A stretch of 23,882 bases of DNA from an uncultured Porphyromonas sp. (GTDB lineage: Bacteria > Bacteroidota > Bacteroidia > Bacteroidales > Porphyromonadaceae): the NCBI RefSeq assembly GCF_902489635.1, contig NZ_CABUAN010000033.1, positions 1 to 23,882 of the forward strand. Direction: 5' to 3'. A program made the translations under genes and the position numbers. The notes below the pieces were generated by a model, which searched no databases, had not been told where the DNA came from, and saw only the letters and a list, made by a program, of their open reading frames with translations. Shown here in pieces: positions 1-7,051 of this stretch; positions within the stretch are counted from its first letter, which is position 1; each line of letters opens with the position of its first letter.

Positions 1-19
1 CGTCCGGAGCAGGGCGAGC

Positions 20-47
20 TCCACTCCAAATTGCATTTTGGAGTGGA
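20..47. repeat. Perfect 11-bp inverted repeat (hairpin)
   Basis: TCCACTCCAAA (20-30) and TTTGGAGTGGA (37-47) are exact reverse complements around a 6-nt loop. It could be the terminator or an RNA element of a gene left of the window. There is no clear T-run, so the role is unassigned. Confidence 0.55.
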
Positions 48-53
48 AAATAC

Positions 54-147
54 GCTGACGCATTACATACAATGAGCTTATATACCTCTCTACTGCTCGC
101 TTGTCGCTCATGTGGAGCTCCTGGCAGAGCGATTGTAATGCGTCAGC
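54..147. repeat. Long nested inverted repeat
   Basis: GCTGACGCATTACA (54-67) is the exact reverse complement of TGTAATGCGTCAGC (134-147). Nested inside, ATGAGC (72-77) pairs with GCTCAT (106-111). No convincing reading frame covers it. It could be a structured RNA, a small palindromic mobile remnant or a terminator-like end of an unseen upstream gene. Confidence 0.5.
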
Positions 148-159
148 TCTAGCTAGCGA

Positions 160-505
160 AATTCAACGCTGGCTCGTTACAATAATTTAGAACTGACTAC
201 ATATCAAAACGACGTTGCGTCGGGGAAAATCGATTTCCACGTGGATATTTTGAAATATCCAGGTGGAGAATTTTTATTTTCCACGTGGGGAAGAAAAAAT
301 TCTTCGGAGGAATCAAATGAAACTTCGGAGGAAATGAATGACGCCCACGTGGAAAATAAAAAATATCCACGTGGAGATTTGAGATTTCCCACGTGGATAT
401 TCGAGAAAGGAGGGTATCGGACGAATTTCCCCGTAAAGATATGTAAATAGGGATTAGAGGTTAGAAGTTAGAGGTTAGAAGTTAGAGATTAGAGGGATCG
501 GAGCG
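160..505 (+). repeat. Phased palindrome array, copy A
   Basis: Eight 8-bp cores start at 237, 259, 281, 302, 323, 345, 367 and 389, every step being 21 or 22 nt. Six are CCACGTGG (one degenerate, CCAGGTGG at 259) and the middle two are CTTCGGAG. A/T-rich spacers between some cores are themselves quasi-palindromic (244-258), so neighbouring cores can fold into hairpins. About 75 bp of unique flank (from about 160) and a following TTAGAGG-type heptad tract belong to the same unit, because both recur in copy C at about 13076-13402 in reverse orientation with only scattered differences. The frames open through it on both strands are best seen as by-products of the repeat. Porphyromonas gingivalis is known for MITEs made of roughly 23-bp tandem repeats (BrickBuilt family, from memory); relatedness is not tested. 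Confidence 0.8.
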
Positions 506-607
506 GATCGGAATAGATCGGAATGAATCGGAGCTATCGGAGTGAATCAGAGCCATCTGAACAATCTCACCTCTCACCTCTAATCTCTCACCTCTAATCT
601 CTAATTT
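453..607. repeat. TTAGAGG heptad tracts flanking an ATCGGA decamer array
   Basis: The left arm (453-495) is a run of heptads such as TTAGAGG and TTAGAAG. The right arm (about 563-606) is the same motif on the other strand (CCTCTAATCTCT), so the arms form a long imperfect inverted repeat. Between them, ATCGGA-like units recur at 496, 506, 516, 526, 535 and 545, close to a 10-bp period. The tract abuts the lytic transglycosylase gene. TAATTTCG at 602-609 resembles a Bacteroidetes -7 box (TAnnTTTG with one mismatch) and may be its promoter. Confidence 0.65.
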
Positions 608-621
608 CGTACCTTAGCGAT

Positions 622-1632
622 ATGAAATGCTCTCGAAGGGATGAGATACGTCGTGATCCGACTCGTATGAGGAGGCTCCTACGCACCATAACGCTGTCGC
701 TATGGGGAGCCGTCCTCGTGGGTGTCGTTTACTACTTTGCTGTGGTCTATCAAGCACCTCAGGCTCAGACGGCTCGTACGCACACCACCTCTCAGACGGA
801 GTGGCACGATGTGCCGATTGCAGATGTGGGGGCTGGTGAGGCCTACGAAGAGCTGGAGCGGTACAGCACACTCTATGCGTTGGAGTACCTACTGGACTGT
901 GACTCGATCTGGCCCAATGTGGAAGCAAACAGGCTGCAGCTTTTCGATCTTTACGAAGAGGAAGAGGACGATGAGGACGATGAAGAGGAGGTGGTGCAAG
1001 TAAAAGTGGTGCCTGCCAAGCCGGCCTCTACGTCCGAGACTTCGCAAGAGCAGTCGCAAGCACAGTCTACAAGGCGTCAGGGTGCTATCTCTGATTGGGA
1101 TTATCTCTTTCAGCAGTATGGCAACAAGTATGGCTGGGATTGGTATGTCCTAGCTGCGATAGCTTATCAGGAGTCCAAGTTTCGTGCAGAGGTCGTCGGC
1201 ATGGGTGGTGCTACGGGGCTGATGGGTATCATGCCAGCTACGGGGCGTCGCTACGGATACAGTCGTGCTAAGCTCAAGCATGCCGAGAGCTCCATCCGCA
1301 TAGCCTGTATGGCGTTGCGTGACTTCGGTCGTGCTTTCGCCCATATCACTGACGCGGAGCAGCGGATGAAGTTTACCCTCGCCTCTTACAACTCGGGCAG
1401 TGCGCATGTCCTCGATGCGCGTCGACTGGCTGAGGACGCGGGCTTAGATCCTGATCGCTGGGATGACTCTGTGGAGATCTATATGGCTCGTCTGAACGAG
1501 CCGAAGTACTACAACCATCCACTGGTGCAGCATGGACGTGCTAACGGTGCTCACACGGTGCGCTACGTGGCGGAGGTCTTCAACCGGGCGCAATCCTATA
1601 AATCAAAAGTGCAATATGCTACAACTGAATAA
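622..1632 (+). CDS. Membrane-anchored lytic transglycosylase (SLT domain, MltF-like)
   Basis: A peptidoglycan-cleaving lytic transglycosylase expected to act in the periplasm from an inner-membrane anchor. Residues about 20-43 form one hydrophobic segment (signal anchor). Residues about 112-124 are an almost purely acidic stretch followed by a Ser/Gln/Thr-rich linker. From about residue 155 there is an SLT family 1 domain: catalytic Glu184 in YQESKF, then GLMGIMPATG and ASYNSG, all diagnostic. The last part (NHPLVQHGRANG, then VRYVAEVF) fits MltF-like enzymes. An alternative ATG at 667 (MRRLLRT) sits just before the membrane segment and would leave a more normal leader after the weak -7 box at 602-609, so the true protein may be 321 aa. 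It is the first gene of a four-gene operon and overlaps the ABC-F gene by 17 nt. Confidence 0.88.
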   Translation: MKCSRRDEIRRDPTRMRRLLRTITLSLWGAVLVGVVYYFAVVYQAPQAQTARTHTTSQTEWHDVPIADVGAGEAYEELERYSTLYALEYLLDCDSIWPNVEANRLQLFDLYEEEEDDEDDEEEVVQVKVVPAKPASTSETSQEQSQAQSTRRQGAISDWDYLFQQYGNKYGWDWYVLAAIAYQESKFRAEVVGMGGATGLMGIMPATGRRYGYSRAKLKHAESSIRIACMALRDFGRAFAHITDAEQRMKFTLASYNSGSAHVLDARRLAEDAGLDPDRWDDSVEIYMARLNEPKYYNHPLVQHGRANGAHTVRYVAEVFNRAQSYKSKVQYATTE

Positions 1633-3517
1633 TGTCTCACTAAGTTTCGGCAATAGAGTCCTCTTTACGGACATCTCGCTCTCGCTCCTAGAGGGTGACA
1701 AGGTGGGGCTTGTTGGGGTCAATGGGACGGGCAAGTCCTCGCTACTGCGTATCATCATGGGCGAGCTAGAGCCAGACAGAGGGACGATCACGCGACGCAA
1801 CGGGCTGCGCATCGGCTACCTCTCTCAGCAGCATCGCTTTGCAGAGGGGGTGCGGGTGATCGATGCGGTCTTTTCGCCACATGACCCCACGGCGCATCTC
1901 GTGGGTGCCTGGCAGAGTGCCGTGGAGCGAGGCGATGCGGAGGCGCAGGAGCGACTTCTACCCGATATGGATCGTCTCTCCGCGTGGCAATATGAGCAGG
2001 AGGCTACAGCCATACTGCACGCCCTACGTATCACCGATGTGGAGCGTCCTATGGAGCTGCTCTCTGGTGGTGAGGTCAAGCGGGTAGCACTTGCCGGTGT
2101 CTTGCTCCAGCAGCCTGATCTCTTGATACTCGATGAGCCGACGAACCACCTAGACCTAGAGGTGATCGAGTGGCTCGAGGGTTACCTCTCGCGCTCACGG
2201 CTCACGCTCCTACTGGTGACCCACGACCGCTACTTCCTCGATCATATCTGTACCCGTATCGTGGAGATGGATCAGCAGCAGCTTTATAACTATGAGGGCA
2301 ACTATGAGACCTTCCTCACCAAGCGGCAAGAGCGTCTAGAGCAAATGGCGCAAACGAGCGATAGACTGGCTAATATCTATCGTCAGGAGCTGGTCTGGAT
2401 GCGTGCTACCCCGCAAGCGCGAGGTGGTAAGCAGCGAGCCCGCAAGGAGCACTTTGCGGAGTTGTCTCAGGAGCTGTCCCAGGCGCGGCAGATACTGCGC
2501 GAGCAGACGACCATCGAGCCTCTCCACTCGTCCGTTCGTCTAGGCAAGCAGGTGATCGAGCTGGAGGGTGTCTCCAAGAGCTTTGAAGAGTCGAAGCCAC
2601 TCATCCGAGACTTTGACTACACCTTCTCACGCAGAGATCGTGTCGGCATCGTCGGGCCCAATGGTTGTGGCAAGACGACTCTGCTTAAGATGATCATCGG
2701 CGAACTAGAACCTGACAGCGGCTCAGTGCTTATCGGCGAGACGGTGCAGGTCGGTTACTTCGGGCAGAAGTTACCGAGCTACGCCCCCGACAAGCGGGTG
2801 ATCGACATAATCTCCGACATAGCCAGTCACATTACAGATCCTGTGACAGGTCAGTCGGTCTCAGCTACGCAACTACTGCAGAGGTTTCTCTTCACCAGTG
2901 ATCGTATCTACACGCCTGTATCGCTGCTCAGTGGCGGTGAGCTCAGACGACTCTATCTCTGTACGGTGCTGATGGCTAGCCCTAACCTGCTCATACTCGA
3001 TGAGCCGACGAATGATCTGGACATTACAACGCTGGGCGTGCTGGAGAGCTACCTTAGCTCCTTCGAGGGTGTCCTTATTATTGTGACGCACGATCGTTAC
3101 TTCCTGGACAAGCTCGTGGAGCACCTTTTCGTTTTCGAGCGGGGAGGGCATATTCGCGACTTCCCGGGCAACTTTACCCAGTATCGTCTGCAGCAAGAGG
3201 TCGAGGCGCAGCAAGCGGCTGAGCAGGCTACGCCTCAGGAGGCCAAAAGCACGGCACCCGCAGCCAGTCAGGCGACTCGGCAAGGCAATCGAAAGAAGCG
3301 ACGCAGCTATCGTGAGGAGCAAGAGTTTCAGCAGCTGGAGCAGCAGATCCCGCAGCTCGAGGGACGCATTGCGGAGCTAGAGCAGCGGATGTCTTCGGGG
3401 AGCCTTAACAACGAAGAGCTACTCAAGGCTGGTGAGGAGATCGCACAGACGCAACAAGAGATGGAGCAGGCGTCTGAGCGTTGGTTTGAACTAGCTGCTA
3501 TCGAGGAGGAAGCATGA
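1616..3517 (+). CDS. uup: ABC-F family ATPase, Uup-like
   Basis: A soluble ABC-F protein of 633 aa with two tandem ATPase domains and no membrane segment; the family acts on ribosomes or, for Uup, is linked to DNA structure or replication. Domain 1: Walker A GVNGTGKSS (34-42), signature LSGGE (149-153), Walker B ending in D173-E174-P175. Between the domains lies the linker with WMRATPQARGGKQRAR, typical of Uup. Domain 2: Walker A GPNGCGKTT (347-355), LSGGE (438-442), DEP (462-464). A Gln/Ala-rich segment is followed by a charged C-terminal coiled coil (about 570-633), as in Uup. The frame is open upstream to 1532, but the ATG at 1616 begins the conserved MLQLNNVSLSFG start, so the shorter form is chosen; it overlaps the preceding gene by 17 nt. 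The stop overlaps the next start (ATGA, 3514-3517), indicating translational coupling. Confidence 0.93.
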   Translation: MLQLNNVSLSFGNRVLFTDISLSLLEGDKVGLVGVNGTGKSSLLRIIMGELEPDRGTITRRNGLRIGYLSQQHRFAEGVRVIDAVFSPHDPTAHLVGAWQSAVERGDAEAQERLLPDMDRLSAWQYEQEATAILHALRITDVERPMELLSGGEVKRVALAGVLLQQPDLLILDEPTNHLDLEVIEWLEGYLSRSRLTLLLVTHDRYFLDHICTRIVEMDQQQLYNYEGNYETFLTKRQERLEQMAQTSDRLANIYRQELVWMRATPQARGGKQRARKEHFAELSQELSQARQILREQTTIEPLHSSVRLGKQVIELEGVSKSFEESKPLIRDFDYTFSRRDRVGIVGPNGCGKTTLLKMIIGELEPDSGSVLIGETVQVGYFGQKLPSYAPDKRVIDIISDIASHITDPVTGQSVSATQLLQRFLFTSDRIYTPVSLLSGGELRRLYLCTVLMASPNLLILDEPTNDLDITTLGVLESYLSSFEGVLIIVTHDRYFLDKLVEHLFVFERGGHIRDFPGNFTQYRLQQEVEAQQAAEQATPQEAKSTAPAASQATRQGNRKKRRSYREEQEFQQLEQQIPQLEGRIAELEQRMSSGSLNNEELLKAGEEIAQTQQEMEQASERWFELAAIEEEA

Positions 3518-4761
3518 GACTAAGACTACCCATCTGGCTGGCTCGCCAGCTATACAGTCGCGATAATCGTCGTCACAGCAAGGTGTATGCCTTGGTGCGC
3601 TTTGCGATCCCAGCCATAGCACTGAGCCTAGCGGTCATGCTCCTAGGCATTGCGATCATGGACGGCTTTCAGTACAGCGTCCGTGATACGGTGCGTCTCG
3701 TGACAGGCGATGTGATCCTCTGCGAGTATGGCAAGCAGCCGATAGACCTAGACAATGTGATCACCCTGACGCCTCAGATGACACAGCGGATGAACGAGAT
3801 GCCTGAGATAGCCTCCGTGCGCCCCGTCCGTACAGCTGTCGGCATGATCAAGACCGACAGTACCTATCAGGGGGTTGCCGTCACGGGGGTAGACGACTTC
3901 ACATTCCTCGAGCCGCTCTGCGCTATGGGTGACTTGTCTGACACGACACTTGCTGAGGGGGCTAATCCGATCGTCCTGCCTAAAGCCTCTGCGCAGAAGC
4001 TAGGACTAACGATCGGTGACAAGGTCGTGCTTTACTTCCTAGGTGACAAGGTGTCGGTGCGCTCCTTCACGCTGATAGCGATACTGGAGCTAACCAATAC
4101 GGCGCAGCCACTTGCCTATGTGACCAACGACCTGCTAGGACGTGTAGGGGACTGGCAACAAGATCAGTACACACGCATTGAGATCCTCGCAAAGAACACG
4201 GACCGCTCGCTCCTAGATATGGAGACCTCGCTCTCAGACAAGCTAATTCAGTCGCTCTCGGAGCCAGGCGTCACACATGAGACCTTAGGAATCTACACCG
4301 GCACCCAGATTAATGGCGGGGTCTACCAGTGGATCGACTCGCTACGGCCGAATGTTCAGATACTGCTGGTGCTGATGGCGCTCGTAGCGGCCTTTACGAT
4401 GATCAATGCGCTCCTGATCATTATCCTAGACCTGACGCAGACCATCGGCTTGCTCAAGGCACTCGGCATGACCTATCGATCGCTCACGACGATGAGCTTG
4501 GCGATCGCTCTGCGCATCATCGCCTGGGGGATGCTCTGGGGCAACCTCCTGGCGGGCCTCATCATCTGGAGCCAGTACCAGTGGCAGTGGCTCACGCTCG
4601 ACCCAAATGTCTACTACATCTCGCACGTCGCGATGCGCATCCGTCCTGTGGCGTGGATCGTGGTCAATGTGGCAACGCTCCTGCTCTGTCTCCTACTCTT
4701 ACTCCTCCCGGCACGTATCATCCAGCGAATCTCGCCGACGACGGCACTTCGCTTCGAATAA
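3514..4761 (+). CDS. LolC/LolE/FtsX-type ABC transporter permease
   Basis: An inner-membrane permease of 415 aa with the FtsX/MacB plan: one transmembrane helix near the N-terminus (about 24-50), a large periplasmic domain (about 50-275), then three helices (about 280-310, 325-350, 373-400). The cytoplasmic motif LTQTIGLLKALGM after the second helix and the C-terminal PTTALRFE closely resemble the lipoprotein-releasing LolC/LolE proteins, which extract lipoproteins for transfer to the outer membrane. No LolD ATPase lies nearby; the adjacent ABC-F protein is not a transporter ATPase, so the partner must be encoded elsewhere. The start overlaps the Uup stop by 4 nt. The exact substrate cannot be told from sequence; LolE-like is the best reading. 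Confidence 0.87.
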   Translation: MRLRLPIWLARQLYSRDNRRHSKVYALVRFAIPAIALSLAVMLLGIAIMDGFQYSVRDTVRLVTGDVILCEYGKQPIDLDNVITLTPQMTQRMNEMPEIASVRPVRTAVGMIKTDSTYQGVAVTGVDDFTFLEPLCAMGDLSDTTLAEGANPIVLPKASAQKLGLTIGDKVVLYFLGDKVSVRSFTLIAILELTNTAQPLAYVTNDLLGRVGDWQQDQYTRIEILAKNTDRSLLDMETSLSDKLIQSLSEPGVTHETLGIYTGTQINGGVYQWIDSLRPNVQILLVLMALVAAFTMINALLIIILDLTQTIGLLKALGMTYRSLTTMSLAIALRIIAWGMLWGNLLAGLIIWSQYQWQWLTLDPNVYYISHVAMRIRPVAWIVVNVATLLLCLLLLLLPARIIQRISPTTALRFE

Positions 4762-4773
4762 CTACGACTGACT

Positions 4774-5688
4774 ATGACGAAAAGCTCTACCGCTCCTCAC
4801 AAAGGAGGTTGCATACAGACGATCTTTCAGGAGATAAAGACCCTCTTACTGGGGTTCAGTCAAGTGTTTCTCTTGCAAAGTGCTTTGTCCGGTGCCCTGA
4901 TCTTGGCAGGACTCTTCTGCAACTCTTGGCAGCTAGCACTCTTAGCTCTCTTGGGCTGTCTGGTCTCACGGTCGGTCGCCTCGCTCTGGCGAGACACGAA
5001 GTCGGAGATAGCCGATGGCCTCTACGGCTTCAACGGCACCTTGGTGGGTATCGCCATAGGAGTCTACTGGGAGATCAGCTGGCTCTCGATACTTCTGCTG
5101 GTGGTCGGGGCAGCTCTCTCCACATGGTTGGCGCGAGCCTTCCGCCGGCATGCTCAGCTACCTGGGCTGACAGCTCCTTTTATCATCGCTGTGTGGGTGT
5201 TGCTCCTGCTGAGTATGCTAGCTCCGCAAGGGGTAGGACTCCTCGACTCTGTGGCGCAGCTAGAGGAGGGGCTGTCACAGTGGCGCATGCTCGGGGTGGC
5301 ACTTGGGGATAGTGTCGGGCAGGTAATGTTTCAGGCGAATGTCTTGACTGGAGTCCTCTTCTTCCTGGCGATCGCCTGGGAGTCACGCCGCAAAGCTCTC
5401 TACACCTTGCTGGGAGTCCTCATTCCGATGCTTGTGATCCCCTTTGTACCAGAGACTGTATGGCGCGAAGGCTTGCTAGGCTACAACGCCGTGCTCTGTG
5501 CCATCTATTGGTCTGGTACGAGCGAGCGACGCTTGCTCTACGCGGTTGTCTCCGTAGTGCTCTCTGTGCTCCTAGAGCTACTCGCACTCTATGCAGGTTT
5601 GATTCCGCTGACGGCTCCTTTTGTGCTGTCCGTATGGATTGTATGGCTATGGAGTAGATGTTGTCAGTTAGCAGTCGCTAAGAGGTAA
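4774..5688 (+). CDS. Urea transporter (UT family)
   Basis: An integral membrane protein of 304 aa, nearly all hydrophobic helices, matching the UT family of urea channels. The family's internal duplication is visible: GLYGFNGTLVGIAIG (about 88-102) in the first half is echoed by EGLLGYNAVLCAIYW in the second, and LTAPFIIAVW (first half) by LTAPFVLSVW near the end. An N-terminal LLGFSQVFLLQ segment also fits. It begins 12 nt after the permease stop and is the last gene of the operon. There is no urease gene in the window, so whether urea is imported for urease or the channel carries another small solute cannot be decided here. Confidence 0.88.
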   Translation: MTKSSTAPHKGGCIQTIFQEIKTLLLGFSQVFLLQSALSGALILAGLFCNSWQLALLALLGCLVSRSVASLWRDTKSEIADGLYGFNGTLVGIAIGVYWEISWLSILLLVVGAALSTWLARAFRRHAQLPGLTAPFIIAVWVLLLLSMLAPQGVGLLDSVAQLEEGLSQWRMLGVALGDSVGQVMFQANVLTGVLFFLAIAWESRRKALYTLLGVLIPMLVIPFVPETVWREGLLGYNAVLCAIYWSGTSERRLLYAVVSVVLSVLLELLALYAGLIPLTAPFVLSVWIVWLWSRCCQLAVAKR

Positions 5689-5724
5689 GGTTAGACTGCT
5701 GAGCATAGTATGAGGCGAGGGGGG

Positions 5725-5755
5725 TTGCACCGCAATCATTTAATGCTTAACTTTG
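5725..5755 (+). promoter_or_regulatory. Promoter of gap (Bacteroidetes type)
   Basis: TAACTTTG at 5748-5755 is an exact match to the Bacteroidetes -7 consensus TAnnTTTG. GTTG at 5724-5727 lies 20 nt upstream, close to the usual -33 TTTG spacing. Transcription would start near 5760 and leave a leader of about 80 nt. Confidence 0.6.
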
Positions 5756-5771
5756 TACGAGTAATAGGAGT

Positions 5772-5818
5772 GCTCCCTCCTAGGGGAGCTTTCCGCTTTT
5801 GTGCAAACGCTTTGCATA
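5772..5818 (+). promoter_or_regulatory. Two hairpins in the gap 5' leader
   Basis: Hairpin 1: GCTCCC (5772-5777) pairs with GGGAGC (5784-5789). Hairpin 2: TGCAAA (5802-5807) pairs with TTTGCA (5811-5816), a perfect palindrome around CGC, extendable by G-T and T-A pairs to 5800-5818. Both lie between the predicted start site and the ATG. They may stabilise the mRNA, act as an attenuator, or the second could be a protein-binding site. No known riboswitch is recognised. Confidence 0.45.
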
Positions 5819-5844
5819 CACATTAAAAATACAATATAACTCTC

Positions 5845-6849
5845 ATGACAAAAGTAGGTATCAATGGTTTTGGTCGTATCGGCCGACTAGTCTTCCGCGC
5901 TTCGATGAAGCGTGATGATCTCGAGGTAGTAGCAATCAACGACCTCATCGATGTCGAGTATATGGCATATATGCTCAAGTATGACTCTGTACATGGACGC
6001 TTCGACGGCACGGTCGATGTACAGGATGGCATGCTCGTAGTCAACGGTCGCAAGATCCGTGTGACAGCTGAGAAGGAGCCACGCCTGATCAACTGGGGCG
6101 CTGCTGGCGTAGAGTATGTCGTAGAGAGTACAGGACGCTTCCTCACCAAGGAGCTCTCACAGGGACACATCGAGGCTGGTGCTAAGTATGTCGTCATGTC
6201 GGCTCCCTCTAAGGACGATACACCTATGTTCGTCACAGGTGTCAACCTTGACAAGTATGTCCGCGGTACGCAGTTCGTCTCTAACGCTTCTTGTACGACC
6301 AACTGTCTCGCTCCGCTCGTAAAGGTGCTCAACGACAACTTCGGCGTAGAGCAGGGTCTTATGACTACCGTACACGCTGCTACGGCTACGCAGAAGACGG
6401 TCGACGGTCCCTCACTCAAGGACTGGCGTGGCGGTCGCTCCGCTATCGGCAATATCATCCCCTCCTCGACAGGAGCTGCTAAGGCTGTCGGCAAGGTGAT
6501 CCCCGAGCTCAATGGTAAGCTCACGGGTATGTCCTTCCGCGTACCTACGATGGACGTATCTGTCGTAGACCTGACAGTACAGCTCAAGCGTGGTGCTAGC
6601 TACGACGAGATCTGTGCTGCTATGAAGAAGGCCTCTGAGACCAATCTCAAGGGAATCATGGAGTACTGCGACGAGCAGGTTGTAAGCCAGGACTTCGTGA
6701 GCGATCCACACACCTCTATCTTTGACGCTAAGGCTGGTATCGCTCTGACTGACACCTTCGTCAAGGTAGTCGCGTGGTATGACAATGAGTGGGGTTACTC
6801 TAACAAGGTACTCTGCCTCATCGCTCACATGGCTGAGGTCAATAAGTAA
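5845..6849 (+). CDS. gap: Glyceraldehyde-3-phosphate dehydrogenase (NAD-dependent)
   Basis: The glycolytic enzyme converting glyceraldehyde 3-phosphate, NAD and phosphate into 1,3-bisphosphoglycerate in the cytoplasm. 334 aa is the normal family length. The N-terminus has the NAD-binding motif INGFGRIGR; Asp33 in AINDL favours NAD over NADP. Catalytic Cys150 lies in SNASCTTNCLAP and the activating His177 in TTVHAATATQ. The C-terminal WYDNEWGYSNK is intact. Codon choice is strongly biased toward a few codons (GTA, CGC, GCT, ATC), as expected for a highly expressed gene. It stands alone with its own promoter and terminator. The ATG follows an A-rich leader without a Shine-Dalgarno site, typical of Bacteroidetes. 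Confidence 0.97.
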   Translation: MTKVGINGFGRIGRLVFRASMKRDDLEVVAINDLIDVEYMAYMLKYDSVHGRFDGTVDVQDGMLVVNGRKIRVTAEKEPRLINWGAAGVEYVVESTGRFLTKELSQGHIEAGAKYVVMSAPSKDDTPMFVTGVNLDKYVRGTQFVSNASCTTNCLAPLVKVLNDNFGVEQGLMTTVHAATATQKTVDGPSLKDWRGGRSAIGNIIPSSTGAAKAVGKVIPELNGKLTGMSFRVPTMDVSVVDLTVQLKRGASYDEICAAMKKASETNLKGIMEYCDEQVVSQDFVSDPHTSIFDAKAGIALTDTFVKVVAWYDNEWGYSNKVLCLIAHMAEVNK

Positions 6850-6891
6850 TCACGCTAAGACTAGCGAAGAGCTTTCACTCTAAAACAATCG

Positions 6892-6965
6892 GACGCAAGG
6901 CGCAGATGGTAGGAAGAGCATCGAGTGCATCCCCTACCACTGTGACTTGCGTCTCGCTTTTTACC
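6892..6965 (+). terminator. Terminator of gap
   Basis: GACGCAAG (6892-6899) pairs with CTTGCGTC (6946-6953), and inside it TGGTAGG (6907-6913) pairs with CCTACCA (6933-6939). The stem is followed by TCGCTTTTT. The extended structure starts 42 nt after the gap stop. Confidence 0.7.
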
Positions 6966-7051
6966 CCTAAAGTGTATCACGAGCCGTGGCCGACTCTACG
7001 AGGCTTTTGCGGCAGTGATACCTTCCGTTACTCACATAAGATGATAAGCTG

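Noticed and set aside
237..396. CRISPR array
   Set aside because: Repeats are 8 bp with 13-14 nt A/T-rich spacers that are partly self-complementary; no cas genes.
204..450. Open frames on both strands of array A (62 and 69 codons) and similar ones in copy C (13110-13424, 13168-13383)
   Set aside because: They are conserved only because the DNA repeat is; both strands are open, residue composition mirrors the palindromic cores, and no start signal or known domain is seen.
1532..1615. Upstream Met for the ABC-F protein
   Set aside because: These codons lie inside the transglycosylase gene and precede the conserved ABC-F start at 1616.
4329..5312. 327-codon plus-strand frame across the permease and urea transporter genes
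   Set aside because: It is out of frame with two clear membrane-protein genes, starts in the middle of one and has no recognisable domain.
5823..6587. 254-codon minus-strand frame opposite gap
   Set aside because: It is antisense to an unmistakable GAPDH gene with strong codon bias, which creates long shadow frames; no domain recognised.
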